In this document: positions 28,830 to 37,427 of the stretch, one piece after another
Position numbering within the stretch: the stretch's first letter is position 1
Layout of the letters: the number at the start of each line of letters is the position of its first letter
NCBI RefSeq assembly: GCF_900101705.1
Contig: NZ_FNAC01000001.1
Span: forward strand, 124,001 to 188,000
Source of the DNA: Algoriphagus faecimaris
GTDB taxonomy: Bacteria; Bacteroidota; Bacteroidia; Cytophagales; Cyclobacteriaceae
Length of the DNA stretch: 64,000 nucleotides
Direction of reading: 5' to 3'
Made by a program: the position numbers and the translations under genes
The notes under the pieces: generated by a model
What the model was told of the DNA's origin: nothing
Databases searched by the model: none
Seen by the model: the letters and a program-made list of their open reading frames with translations, nothing else

Positions 28830-29009
28830 CGGAGTAAGTTGGGAAAATTATAGAGACTTGAAAAGAAAAGACCCCGAGAATCTGATAGATTGACAATCTT
28901 CTGATTATTTCCATCCTTTAGATCTTTGATTTTATTTCATAGTAAACTCTTTTTGAGTTTTATCACTTACCGTTTTTCCCGTGAATGACCGGCAAGTAAA
29001 AAAATAAAC

Positions 29010-29050
29010 ATACATAAGAAACTGATGTATATAATTATTTGATATATTTG
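29010..29050 (+). promoter_or_regulatory. PadR gene promoter with inverted repeat
   Basis: TATATTTG at 29043-29050 matches the TAnnTTTG -7 box, 24 bases before the PadR start. Just upstream, ATACAT (29010-29015) and ATGTAT (29025-29030) form an inverted repeat separated by 9 bases. That is a reasonable size for binding by a PadR dimer, but binding is inference. Confidence 0.45.
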
Positions 29051-29074
29051 ACTTGCTGATGCATCAAAAACGCT

Positions 29075-29419
29075 ATGTCTAACAATAATCTGATCAAAGG
29101 AAGCCTACAAACCATCATCCTTAAGCTGCTCGAGGAAAATGAAAAAATGTATGGTTATGAGATTACCCAACGAGTCAAGGAGCTCACTGCAGGAGAAATA
29201 AAAATCACAGAAGGCGCCCTCTACCCTGCCCTTCATAAGCTGGAGGCTGAAGGAATGCTGACGACCGAGATTCAACAAGTGGATAATCGGGTTCGGAAAT
29301 ACTACAGCTTAACGAAATCCGGGAAAAAAGAAGTCAGTGCTAAGATGTCAGAGTTGCAGAGTTTCGTGGGTAATCTTCAAAGAATTTTAGATCCTGAATG
29401 GAAGCCGGGATTGGCATAA
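29075..29419 (+). CDS. PadR family transcriptional regulator
   Basis: This 114-residue winged-helix protein has the family pattern: IILKLLEENEKMYGYEI, then TEGALYPALHKLEAEGML and RKYYSLTKSGKKE. It is the short form with little C-terminal dimerisation extension. It is followed by two genes for membrane proteins with similar N-terminal domains, so it probably represses this small operon and itself. An inverted repeat overlaps its promoter. The ligand is unknown. Confidence 0.92.
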   Translation: MSNNNLIKGSLQTIILKLLEENEKMYGYEITQRVKELTAGEIKITEGALYPALHKLEAEGMLTTEIQQVDNRVRKYYSLTKSGKKEVSAKMSELQSFVGNLQRILDPEWKPGLA

Positions 29420-29544
29420 ATATTTAATGCAACGAAAGACGCAGCACACGCAAAGCAATAATTAAAATTGATTTAAAAATAAGATACCAAAGAGAGAAGT
29501 TTACGCGGCGAAAACTATGCGCCCATTGTGAGAAACAAAAGACT

Positions 29545-30231
29545 ATGCGCCAACTATCAGACATAGAACTCCAAGAAATACGCAAATCTATCCTGCTGAA
29601 AGAAATTTCCTCAGCCGAAATTCTGATGGAAATTTATGACCATTACATCAGTCATTTACAAGAATTTTCCGAATCAGAATTTTCAGAGCAGCTTTTTGAA
29701 CTAGACCAAAAGTTTAGCTACGGGTACTGTCATGCCTTACAATCCAAATTCAAAAAGGAAGCTAAAAAAGATATCCATCAGACTCAATGGAAAGTCATCC
29801 GAACCTATTTCTGTACTTCGAGGTGGTTGTTTTTTGCAGGGATTTTGGTGATTATTTTCACGATTGCTACTCAGACCAGGAGTGAACGAGAAACTCAACT
29901 GATGATTCTTTCACCCTTGATTTTGCTGACTATCGCTTCCTTTATATTCAATTGGAAAAATTATATCAAACTAAAGCCGATCAAAAAAGCATTTAAGGGA
30001 AATGGCATTTCTATTCAGTCCTCTCTAGCTTTGCCCATTTCAGAACGCATGTATTTGCCGGTTTTACTGATTTACACCTTGAATTTCTCTCTTTCCAGAC
30101 TTTTTGAACTCAATATTCCCTATGATCAGGTCCAAGCTCCCCTAGCTACCCTATTGACTGCGGGATTGATCTTGTACTTTCTTTCCTTGATGGAAGTCTG
30201 GAAAATCAAATCCAAAACTGCATTGGTATGA
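29545..30231 (+). CDS. Membrane protein of PadR operon (HAAS-like N-terminus)
   Basis: This 228-residue protein has a helical N-terminal domain (~residues 1-85) with the segment EILMEIYDHYISHLQEF. Four hydrophobic segments follow (residues ~95-112, ~122-140, ~172-190, ~198-215). The N-terminal layout resembles the HAAS-type domains that accompany PadR regulators in other phyla, but the match is by eye. The next gene overlaps by 4 bases and encodes a similar protein. The function is unknown; a membrane sensor or anti-regulator is one possibility. Confidence 0.55.
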   Translation: MRQLSDIELQEIRKSILLKEISSAEILMEIYDHYISHLQEFSESEFSEQLFELDQKFSYGYCHALQSKFKKEAKKDIHQTQWKVIRTYFCTSRWLFFAGILVIIFTIATQTRSERETQLMILSPLILLTIASFIFNWKNYIKLKPIKKAFKGNGISIQSSLALPISERMYLPVLLIYTLNFSLSRLFELNIPYDQVQAPLATLLTAGLILYFLSLMEVWKIKSKTALV

Positions 30232-30926
30232 AACTCTCCAAAGACCAAATCGCTACGCTCAAAAAACTGATTTCCTTCAAAGGCTATCCCGAGATCGATG
30301 TGCAATATGAAATCCTTGACCATGTAGCCTGCAAAGTAGAAGAATTGCTGGAAGAAAACCCTTCTTTAAATTTGGAAGATGCCTTTCGAAAAGTACATGC
30401 CAGTTTTGGGATTTTTGGGTTTAGCGGCTTGGAGGAATCGTATAAAAAAGCCATCGAAAAAAGAATGTGGACGAATTATAGGCAAGAAATAAAAAACCTC
30501 CTGACCAGCTATAGGCTACTGTTTCCGATTTTACTAGGCTTACTTATTTACCAAACCTCCATTCTTTTTGAAGACCCCGAAGCTTGGGTTTTACTATTAG
30601 CAGGTTTCGTAATGACAGGTAGTGCTATTTTTATCATCACCTATTGGAAAAAATACCAATACCTAAAAAATTATGCTTCGTTTATGGGTTCGACCCAAAT
30701 CTTTCAGGCCTTGAACATGGGCATCTTGGCCAGCCTTTATTCCTATCAGTTCGTGTATAAATCGAGTGAAGAGGGATCATTTTTATTTTTTTCCATTTTC
30801 AAAATAATGATCATTGTAGTACTCGTTGGATTTGCCATCAGTTCGTTTATTCTCCCAAGACTTCTCAGGCAATCCATCTCCGAGACTGAAAAGCTCAAAA
30901 AACTCTATGAATCCGTGGAAGGGTAA
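30228..30926 (+). CDS. Membrane protein of PadR operon, paralogue of the preceding gene
   Basis: This 232-residue protein repeats the plan of its neighbour. A soluble helical part (residues 1-~90) contains DVQYEILDHVACKVEEL and LEDAFRKVHASFGIFGF. Four transmembrane helices follow. The EI-DH-x4-EEL pattern and the later EAF..FG motif match the style of HAAS domains. It overlaps the previous gene by 4 bases (ATGA type), which indicates tight coupling and perhaps a heteromeric complex. No known function. Confidence 0.55.
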   Translation: MKLSKDQIATLKKLISFKGYPEIDVQYEILDHVACKVEELLEENPSLNLEDAFRKVHASFGIFGFSGLEESYKKAIEKRMWTNYRQEIKNLLTSYRLLFPILLGLLIYQTSILFEDPEAWVLLLAGFVMTGSAIFIITYWKKYQYLKNYASFMGSTQIFQALNMGILASLYSYQFVYKSSEEGSFLFFSIFKIMIIVVLVGFAISSFILPRLLRQSISETEKLKKLYESVEG

Positions 30927-31115
30927 TTTTCATTTTAAAGGCTTAAGCTTTCGTACTTAAGAATTCTGACTCTCTTTGCTGCCTACTGTGACTGTCTACT
31001 CTCTCCAATTTCTCACTTTAAACTTCAAAATTCCTGACAACTGCCTACATTTACCCAATGCTTGATTCAATTTTTTACTTCACATTAGCATAATCAAGAT
31101 CCCATTATTTTTCGC

Positions 31116-31123
31116 TACCTTTG
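31116..31123 (+). promoter_or_regulatory. Bacteroidota-type -7 box for typA
   Basis: TACCTTTG matches TAnnTTTG 20 bases before the typA start codon, leaving a very short 5' untranslated leader. No strong -33 element was recognised. Confidence 0.5.
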
Positions 31124-31143
31124 CGGCTCGAAAAACGCAGATC

Positions 31144-32949
31144 ATGCAGAATATCAGAAATATCGCGATTATCGCACACGTTGACCACGGCAAAACTACG
31201 CTAGTGGACAAAATCATCCATGCCTCCAAAATCTTCAGGGAAAATCAGCAGTTCGACGACTTGATCCTGGACAACAATGATTTGGAACGAGAGCGTGGAA
31301 TCACCATTCTTTCAAAGAACGTATCCGTTCGCTACAAAGACACCAAAATCAATATCATTGATACTCCAGGTCACGCAGACTTTGGAGGAGAAGTAGAGCG
31401 AGTATTGAAAATGGCCGATGGAGTGATCCTATTGGTGGATGCTTTCGAAGGTCCTATGCCACAGACTCGATTCGTTTTGGGAAAGGCGCTTGCTTTGGGA
31501 TTGACCCCAATTGTGGTCGTCAACAAAGTAGATAAAGAAAACTGCCGCCCTGATGAGGTGCACGAATCAGTTTTTGACTTGATGTTTAACTTGGACGCTA
31601 CCGAAGAGCAATTGGAATTCCACACGCTTTATGGTTCGGCCAAAAACAACTGGATGGGGCCCGATTGGAAAAACCCAACCGATTCTATCCTTCCACTTTT
31701 AGATGCCATTTTGGAACACATTCCAGAGCCCAAAATTGACGAAGGAACTTTGCAGATGCAGATCACCTCATTGGATTACTCTAATTTCGTAGGCCGTATA
31801 GCTATCGGAAGAGTGAAGAGAGGAACAATCAAAGAAGGCGCTCAATTGACACTCTGTAAAGCGGACGGAGTTTTCAAAAAAGTAAAAGTCAAAGAACTTC
31901 ATGTATTCGAGGGTCTCGGAAAAGCCAAAGTCTCTGAAGTAGTAGCCGGTGACATCTGTGCGGTGACAGGTATCGAAGATTTTGAAATCGGAGATACATT
32001 GGCAGACTTGGAGAAGCCGGAAGCGCTTCCAAGAATCGCCATTGACGAGCCTACGATGAATATGCTCTTCACGATCAACAACTCCCCTTTCTTCGGTAAA
32101 GAAGGCAAATTCGTAACTTCCCGTCACCTCAGAGATCGATTGATGAAAGAGATGGAGAAAAACTTGGCTCTTCGTGTAGAATCTACCGATTCAGAAGATA
32201 AATTTTTGGTTTATGGCCGGGGTATTCTTCACTTGTCAGTCTTGATCGAGACGATGAGAAGAGAGGGCTACGAACTTCAGGTGGGACAGCCTCAGGTAAT
32301 TTTCAAAGAAATCGACGGGGTAAAACACGAGCCTATCGAGACCCTAGTAGTGGATGTTCCTCAGGAGACAGCAGGAAAGGTAATCGAACTTGCTACTCAG
32401 CGTAAAGGTGAATTGCTCGTCATGGAGCCAAAGGGCGATTTACAGCATTTGGAATTCAAAATTCCTTCCAGAGGTTTGATTGGTTTGAGAAATAATGTTT
32501 TGACCGCCACTCAGGGTGAGGCCATCATGAACCATCGATTTTCTGCTTACGAGCCTTTCAAAGGAAATATCCCGGAAAGAAATAACGGATCTTTAATCTC
32601 CATGGAAGCCGGACAGTGTACGGCTTATGCCATTGACAAATTGCAGGATCGAGGAACCTTCTTTATCGAACCGGGAGATGAACTCTATACTGGTCAGGTT
32701 ATCGGTGAAAACTCCCGCGACAGTGATATCGTCGTCAATGTGCAGAAGGGAAAAAAACTGACCAACATGAGAGCCTCGGGTTCGGATGATAATGTCAGAA
32801 TTGCTCCAGCTAAGAAATTCTCTTTGGAGGAAGCTATGGAATATATCCAAAAGGATGAATACCTTGAAATCACGCCAAAATCCATCCGGATGAGAAAAAT
32901 CTATTTGGATGAAAACGAGCGAAATCGAATGGCGAAGAAAGAATCCTGA
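31144..32949 (+). CDS. typA: Ribosome-associated translational GTPase TypA/BipA
   Basis: This 601-residue protein has the translational GTPase motifs: HVDHGKTTLVDK (G1), RGITI (G2), DTPGHADFGGE (G3), NKVDK (G4) and GSAKNNW (G5 region). Domain II, the EF-G-like domains and the TypA-specific C-terminus (GLRNNVLTATQGEA..., NVQKGKKLTNMRASGSDD) follow in order. It helps ribosome assembly and growth at low temperature or under stress. It is monocistronic, with its own promoter and a good terminator. Confidence 0.96.
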   Translation: MQNIRNIAIIAHVDHGKTTLVDKIIHASKIFRENQQFDDLILDNNDLERERGITILSKNVSVRYKDTKINIIDTPGHADFGGEVERVLKMADGVILLVDAFEGPMPQTRFVLGKALALGLTPIVVVNKVDKENCRPDEVHESVFDLMFNLDATEEQLEFHTLYGSAKNNWMGPDWKNPTDSILPLLDAILEHIPEPKIDEGTLQMQITSLDYSNFVGRIAIGRVKRGTIKEGAQLTLCKADGVFKKVKVKELHVFEGLGKAKVSEVVAGDICAVTGIEDFEIGDTLADLEKPEALPRIAIDEPTMNMLFTINNSPFFGKEGKFVTSRHLRDRLMKEMEKNLALRVESTDSEDKFLVYGRGILHLSVLIETMRREGYELQVGQPQVIFKEIDGVKHEPIETLVVDVPQETAGKVIELATQRKGELLVMEPKGDLQHLEFKIPSRGLIGLRNNVLTATQGEAIMNHRFSAYEPFKGNIPERNNGSLISMEAGQCTAYAIDKLQDRGTFFIEPGDELYTGQVIGENSRDSDIVVNVQKGKKLTNMRASGSDDNVRIAPAKKFSLEEAMEYIQKDEYLEITPKSIRMRKIYLDENERNRMAKKES

Positions 32950-32988
32950 TCATAGAAGGAAGTTACTAGTAATTAAAAATTTAGAAAA

Positions 32989-33023
32989 AAGACCTCGGTA
33001 AGAAGCTTACTGAGGTCTTTTTT
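32989..33023 (+). terminator. Intrinsic terminator of typA
   Basis: The stem GACCTCGGTAAG / CTTACTGAGGTC, with a GT-type mismatch, encloses a short AA loop and is followed by TTTTTTC. Confidence 0.85.
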
Positions 33024-33121
33024 CTTGCCTATTATCCAGCGATTTATGAATTTCTCTTGGATTAACTTAAACTTTTTTAAGTACATCACCGTGTATTCAT
33101 TTAAGCTTTAATTTCTACCCC

Positions 33122-33991
33122 ATGCGCACTTTATTACTTATTTCCGCAGTCATTTTTATTGGTACTCAAGCCTTCGCTCAATCAAAACATGATATCCTTT
33201 ACCTTTCCGAAGGGCCCAAAGAAGTCAAAGTCAAAGAAATAGGTCAATCCAATATTAAATACACTTACCCCAATGAAGAGGTCATTTATTCCATTAATAA
33301 GTTTTTGGTGTCCAAAGTGGAATTCGAGAGCGGCAGAATAGAAAATTTCAACTCTCCGCTAAAGCCTATTGACAATATTCTAGATGCGCAAGAGGTATAT
33401 ATCACTTTTAATCCGGATGAGATGATAGGGCTTTACAATCTCGGTAGTCTATTCTCTAAAGCAACTGGTGTCACCACCCTTTCCAGCATTAATAATGTCA
33501 ACAATCGAGCGCTGGAAAAATTAAAATACGAAGCGGCGATGATGGGGGCCAATGCGGTCTACATCGGAAACCAATACCAAAGAGGAAATCAATATGGAAA
33601 TGAGTACACTCCGGGAAATAGTACTCAGACCTCCTACTCAGGAATGGCCTTTTCCAACGAAAAACTGGATTTAGATGAAGTAGAGCGGCTCTTAGAATCC
33701 CACAAATTTGTCCCTTTTCAGAAAATAACACTGAAAAGAAATGGTTGGTCGCCAAACATAAATGCTATACCCACGGTGGATAGTTCGGGGAATCCAAACT
33801 TTATCAGCATTGATAAAATCATCAGAACTGAGGATGGGATAGCCATTAAAACCAAAAGTATCCGATCTAAATCAAGCCAATTAAAAGTCATCAAATACAA
33901 AAGTGATTCCATCATATTAATGGAAAGAGATGGAAAAGGCATTACCAATCATTACCTCCTTTCCGAAGACCATCCATTTGTTAAAAAGTAG
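33122..33991 (+). CDS. Exported protein of unknown function
   Basis: This 289-residue protein has a signal peptide (MRTLLLISAVIFIGTQAFAQ). The mature part starts with a short beta-rich module (residues ~25-75: KEIGQSNIKYTYPNEEVIYSI). A similar-looking module recurs near the C-terminus (residues ~235-285: IAIKTKSIRSKSSQLKVIKY), so it may contain two related domains. The middle has an AAMMGANAVYIG segment like that of proteins with an YbjQ/heavy-metal-binding fold, followed by an Asn/Gly/Gln-rich linker. I do not recognise the family. It is monocistronic with a terminator downstream. Confidence 0.6.
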   Translation: MRTLLLISAVIFIGTQAFAQSKHDILYLSEGPKEVKVKEIGQSNIKYTYPNEEVIYSINKFLVSKVEFESGRIENFNSPLKPIDNILDAQEVYITFNPDEMIGLYNLGSLFSKATGVTTLSSINNVNNRALEKLKYEAAMMGANAVYIGNQYQRGNQYGNEYTPGNSTQTSYSGMAFSNEKLDLDEVERLLESHKFVPFQKITLKRNGWSPNINAIPTVDSSGNPNFISIDKIIRTEDGIAIKTKSIRSKSSQLKVIKYKSDSIILMERDGKGITNHYLLSEDHPFVKK

Positions 33992-34001
33992 TTAGCATAG
34001 A

Positions 34002-34036
34002 CTCTTTAGCAATACTTTGTAAAAAGAGCTTTTTTC
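34002..34036 (+). terminator. Likely intrinsic terminator
   Basis: CTCTTT / AAAGAG pairs across a 15-base loop and is followed by CTTTTTTC, just after the exported-protein gene. Confidence 0.5.
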
Positions 34037-34212
34037 AAAAAAACATAGTTATCCTGTTTTATTCGAAAGTACATCTATTTTTTCAATGATTACAATTAGA
34101 AATAAGGGGGATTTTAGCATTTTAGGGCTTAAATAGAACCACTATAGAGTTAAGCCTATACTTCCTGTCCAAAATTATTTATCTTTTGCCTCCTTATTTT
34201 AAAACCTATAAA

Positions 34213-34605
34213 ATGAACCGGAGAAGAAATTTCCTCAAAACTATTTCGGCAGCTTCCGCAGCCGCTTTCTTACCTATAACCTCCATTGCAAAAAACATGA
34301 AAAACCAAAAAATGATCCACCAAGTGTACTTTTGGCTACACAATGAAAACGACACTCAGGAATTTCTCACAGCCGCTGTTCCCATGCTGGGAAAATGCAA
34401 AACTGTGGGGAAATTCATCGCCGGTACGCCGGCAGATACCGAAAAACGAGAGGTGGTTGATCATTCTTGGCAGGTCTCCTGTACCCTGTTTTTTGATAGC
34501 CTAGAAGATCAAGCCGAATACCAGGTAGATCCTCAGCACTTGGCCTTTATCGAAAAGTATTCCTCCATGTGGAAAACCGTAAAAGTGTACGATATCGCAA
34601 TCTGA
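34213..34605 (+). CDS. Dabb (stress-responsive alpha/beta barrel) protein with Tat-like signal
   Basis: This 130-residue protein, read from the ATG at 34213, starts MNRRRNFLKTISAASAAAFLP, a twin-arginine-type signal (RRxFLK). The Dabb fold follows (MIHQVYFWLHNEND, then VDHSWQVSCTLFFDSLEDQAEYQVDPQH). Related proteins dimerise and some are enzymes in secondary metabolism, but most are uncharacterised. The longer frame from TTG at 34186 would put nine residues before the twin arginines and was rejected. The S41 protease gene follows after 49 bases. Confidence 0.8.
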   Translation: MNRRRNFLKTISAASAAAFLPITSIAKNMKNQKMIHQVYFWLHNENDTQEFLTAAVPMLGKCKTVGKFIAGTPADTEKREVVDHSWQVSCTLFFDSLEDQAEYQVDPQHLAFIEKYSSMWKTVKVYDIAI

Positions 34606-34654
34606 TATCATCTACTTTCTGACAATTTCCGTAAATACCATTAAATCAAGGAAT

Positions 34655-35974
34655 ATGAAAAAATTAAGATGGATACTTGGATTGCTGGTCTTGGGATGTT
34701 GGTCTTGTCAAACGACAGATGACCCTACCCCAAACCCGCAGACTGACGTAGTGAAGGATGCGATTTTTTCTACAATGAGGGAATGGTATTTCTGGAATCA
34801 GGAACTCCCCAATCAAATCACTACGGCAGATTATTCCAGTAACGAGGAGCTATTGGATGATATTATTTTCAAACCCCTTGACCGCTTTTCCTACATCACC
34901 ACTCAGCAGGCATTTCAAAATGCCTTTGTGGGCAGAAATGCCGGTCATGGATTTGGCTTTGCCTTCAATTCGGAGGAAAGGCTTTTTCTGACATTTGTCT
35001 TTGAAGAATCTCCTGCTGGAAAGGACGGCTGGCAGCGCGGTTGGGAAATCATTCAAATCAATGGGAAACCCATCGCTGAATACCAAACCAGTTCGGGAGG
35101 ATACAATTTTGAGCTCGGCCCAGCAGACCCCGGCATCAGTAATAGCTTCACTTTTAGATTACCTGACGGAAGTACGACTACTCGCACCAATATCAAGGCA
35201 GAATATCAATCCAATTCGGTACTCCATCAAGATGTCTTTCAAATCGGTAACAAAAAAGTAGGATACTGGGTCTATCAGAGTTTTAAGGCCACTGCAGGAT
35301 TGACACCTACCCGAAGTCAAGAGGTGGAAAACTCCATGAATTATTTCATAGGAGAAGGAATCGAGGAGTTTATCATTGACCTTCGCTACAATGGGGGAGG
35401 ATCGGTGGCAGTAGCCGAGCAAATTCTCAACTACCTGATTCAACCCGCCAATTCCGGAAGACTGATGTACACCAATAAATTAAACGATATCAAGACCAGT
35501 TTTAATGACTCCGAAAACTTCTCAAAGCTGGGTTCGCTCAATCTAAATCGTTTGATTTTCATCACGAGCAGAGGTTCCGCATCCGCATCAGAGCTAGTGA
35601 TCAATTCACTAAATCCGTACATGGATTTGGTTTTGATCGGAGACAATACCTTTGGCAAACCGGTAGGATCTTTTCCCCTATCGCGATACAATCGTACCTT
35701 AGCTGACAATGATGTCGAGCTCGTCCCGATCACTTTTGCCACGGCCAATGCAGAGGGAAAAGCAGAGTACTTCGAGGGATTCCCGGCTGATTTTGCAGTG
35801 GGAGACAGTCCGCAGTTTGCATGGGGAGACACAAGAGATTCACGTCTAAATGCTGCACTACAATTTATTCTGGACGGAATCATTAACGGCAGACTACAAC
35901 AGGAGTTTTACAGGCCTTCTTGGGAAATGATCGATGCTTTTAAAGGGTTACAGCAGGAGTTTCCTTCTTATTGA
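34655..35974 (+). CDS. S41 family C-terminal processing-like peptidase, lipoprotein
   Basis: This 439-residue protein has a lipoprotein signal (MKKLRWILGLLVLGCWSC, Cys at 18). An N-terminal helical domain is followed by a PDZ-like region (residues ~90-165) and an S41 protease domain. The nucleophile Ser is in SRGSASASELVIN, and the Lys general base is in DNTFGKPVG. The conserved LRYNGGGS loop precedes them. It is expected to sit in the periplasm or outer membrane and cut proteins from the C-terminal side. The convergent gene behind it ends only 3 bases away. Confidence 0.88.
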   Translation: MKKLRWILGLLVLGCWSCQTTDDPTPNPQTDVVKDAIFSTMREWYFWNQELPNQITTADYSSNEELLDDIIFKPLDRFSYITTQQAFQNAFVGRNAGHGFGFAFNSEERLFLTFVFEESPAGKDGWQRGWEIIQINGKPIAEYQTSSGGYNFELGPADPGISNSFTFRLPDGSTTTRTNIKAEYQSNSVLHQDVFQIGNKKVGYWVYQSFKATAGLTPTRSQEVENSMNYFIGEGIEEFIIDLRYNGGGSVAVAEQILNYLIQPANSGRLMYTNKLNDIKTSFNDSENFSKLGSLNLNRLIFITSRGSASASELVINSLNPYMDLVLIGDNTFGKPVGSFPLSRYNRTLADNDVELVPITFATANAEGKAEYFEGFPADFAVGDSPQFAWGDTRDSRLNAALQFILDGIINGRLQQEFYRPSWEMIDAFKGLQQEFPSY

Positions 35975-35976
35975 TT

Positions 35977-36333
35977 TCAAGCTATAAAACTGTCATTTCT
36001 ACTTCCTATTTCTAACAAAAAAGTTGGCTTCGAATCGAGTTTTAAAAGTTGATCAATCCGTATTTTGAAGATCTCTATCAAAGCTTTGTTAGAAATGTTT
36101 CCAAGATTGATTTTCACCAATTTCTTAGGCTTTCTTTTCAAAAGAAAACTTATTTTAAAGTCAGCGTCTTTAGAAATCAAAATATAATTTCCCTCATCTG
36201 CAAATTTTGCAATTTCAGAGTCTTTAGTACTTGATCCTTCTAGGATTGAATTCACATGAACAGATTCATATCCTAAATCTTGAAAAAATGAAACTAGTTT
36301 AAATGGGATATGTACATCACAAAGAAATTTCAC
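35977..36333 (-). CDS. DUF5615 PIN-like protein (putative toxin)
   Basis: This 118-residue protein has the DUF5615 pattern of a PIN-like nuclease: MKFLCDVHIPFKLV at the start with the metal-binding Asp at 6, KDSEIAKFADEGNYILISKDADF in the middle, and acidic residues at the expected places. It is encoded with the DUF433 protein just upstream, overlapping by 4 bases. That pair is a widespread, presumed toxin-antitoxin arrangement. Nuclease activity and toxicity are inferred from the family. Confidence 0.8.
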   Translation of the reverse strand: MKFLCDVHIPFKLVSFFQDLGYESVHVNSILEGSSTKDSEIAKFADEGNYILISKDADFKISFLLKRKPKKLVKINLGNISNKALIEIFKIRIDQLLKLDSKPTFLLEIGSRNDSFIA

Positions 36334-36566
36334 GAGGCCAAATCCAAGAGAGAATTCCCAGAAAGAACTAATTTAGCAAATTGCAAGGATGCTAATATAT
36401 CATCTTTTTCCAATTCTGGATGATCTTCTATGATCTCGTCTATCGACATTCCTGAACCCAATAAATCGATAATAACCTCGACCGGCCACCGCATTCCGCG
36501 AATGCAAGGCTTGCCATGACAGATTTCTGGATGGCTAGTAATTCTAGCAAGTAGGTCCGAATTCAT
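36330..36566 (-). CDS. DUF433 protein (putative antitoxin)
   Basis: This 78-residue protein has the DUF433 winged-helix-like signature: ITSHPEICHGKPCIRGMRWPVEVIIDLL followed by DEIIEDHPELEKDDILASLQFA (both named by their start and end motifs). It is the usual DNA-binding antitoxin partner of DUF5615 PIN-like proteins. The stop overlaps the start of the partner by 4 bases, so the pair is co-translated. Confidence 0.85.
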   Translation of the reverse strand: MNSDLLARITSHPEICHGKPCIRGMRWPVEVIIDLLGSGMSIDEIIEDHPELEKDDILASLQFAKLVLSGNSLLDLAS

Positions 36567-36677
36567 ATTCCAAATTAATACTTTTAAGGTAAATAACGGA
36601 CTTGCATTGATTTAGATTCTTATGACATCAACTTTTCCTGATACTAGCAACAAAAAGATCGATGGTTTCTCATTACA

Positions 36678-37274
36678 CTATTTCTGTTGTCGCTCCATCA
36701 ACACCTCCATCACTTCGTCCAATTCATAGCCTTTGGCTTCCAGAAGCACCAGGTAATGGAAAAGCAAGTCCGCGGCTTCCCCTAGAAATAGCTCTTTGTT
36801 GTCATCCTTAGCTTCGATCACGATCTCCACCGCCTCCTCTCCTACTTTCTGAGCTATTTTGTTAATACCTTTGGCAAAAAGCGAGGCGGTATAGGACTGG
36901 TCTGAGGGATTGTTTTTTCGGTCCTTGATGATTGCTCTCAGTTGGTCGATAAAGCCAGTCTTGGAAGAGTTTTCTTCATTCCAGCAGGTATCAGAGCCAG
37001 TATGACAAACCGGTCCACGAGGATTGGCTTTTATTAAAATTGAATCCCCGTCACAATCTCCCGCGATTGAAACCAACTCCATAAAATTCCCAGAAGTTTC
37101 CCCTTTGGTCCATAGTCGGTTTTTGCTTCTGGAGAAAAAAGTCACCTTTCCCGTTTCCTTTGTTTTGGCCAAAGCTTCTTCATTCATATAGCCCTGCATT
37201 AAGACTTTACCAGAAATAGCATCTTGGACAATAGCTGGTACTAGGCCGTTCATTTTTTCAAAGTCGATGTTCAT
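36678..37274 (-). CDS. hisIE: Phosphoribosyl-AMP cyclohydrolase / phosphoribosyl-ATP pyrophosphatase
   Basis: This 198-residue bifunctional enzyme has an N-terminal HisI part (FFSRSKNRLWTKGETSGN; metal-binding DCDGDSILI and VCHTGSDTCW). The C-terminal HisE part is a helical NTP pyrophosphatase (EEAVEIVIEAKDD..EAADLLFHYLVLL). It does steps 2 and 3 of histidine synthesis. The ATG at 37274 (MNIDFEKMNGL) was chosen over a longer frame without family residues. It is the last gene of the hisH-hisA-hisF-hisIE set. Confidence 0.94.
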   Translation of the reverse strand: MNIDFEKMNGLVPAIVQDAISGKVLMQGYMNEEALAKTKETGKVTFFSRSKNRLWTKGETSGNFMELVSIAGDCDGDSILIKANPRGPVCHTGSDTCWNEENSSKTGFIDQLRAIIKDRKNNPSDQSYTASLFAKGINKIAQKVGEEAVEIVIEAKDDNKELFLGEAADLLFHYLVLLEAKGYELDEVMEVLMERQQK

Positions 37275-37317
37275 GTTTTCTTTTATTTGAGCAGAGATAC
37301 AATGGAAATACACTTGA

Positions 37318-37405
37318 AATACTGCCCGATAAATCGGGCTGAAATAATTAAACCTTGATTTAACTCAAACTATTTCAGCCTAACTTGTCAGGATGTATTT
37401 CCATT
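37318..37405. repeat. Palindromic intergenic repeat in the hisF-hisIE spacer
   Basis: The region contains three nested signals. A perfect hairpin is GCCCGAT/ATCGGGC (37324-37339). An inverted repeat is GGCTGAAATA (37337-37346) with TATTTCAGCC (37371-37380). Last comes the motif ACTTGTCAGGATGTATTTC. The same order of a GC-rich hairpin, GAAATAATT and CTTGTCAGGATGTATTTC recurs in the hisH-phhA spacer. Confidence 0.65.
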
Positions 37406-37427
37406 TCTATTTCAACCGTATTTCTAA

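Noticed and set aside
30970-31060. CTGCCTACTGTGACTGTCTAC-like wording before typA as a regulatory repeat
   Set aside because: This style of low-complexity spacer is common between genes in Bacteroidota and shows no ordered structure here.
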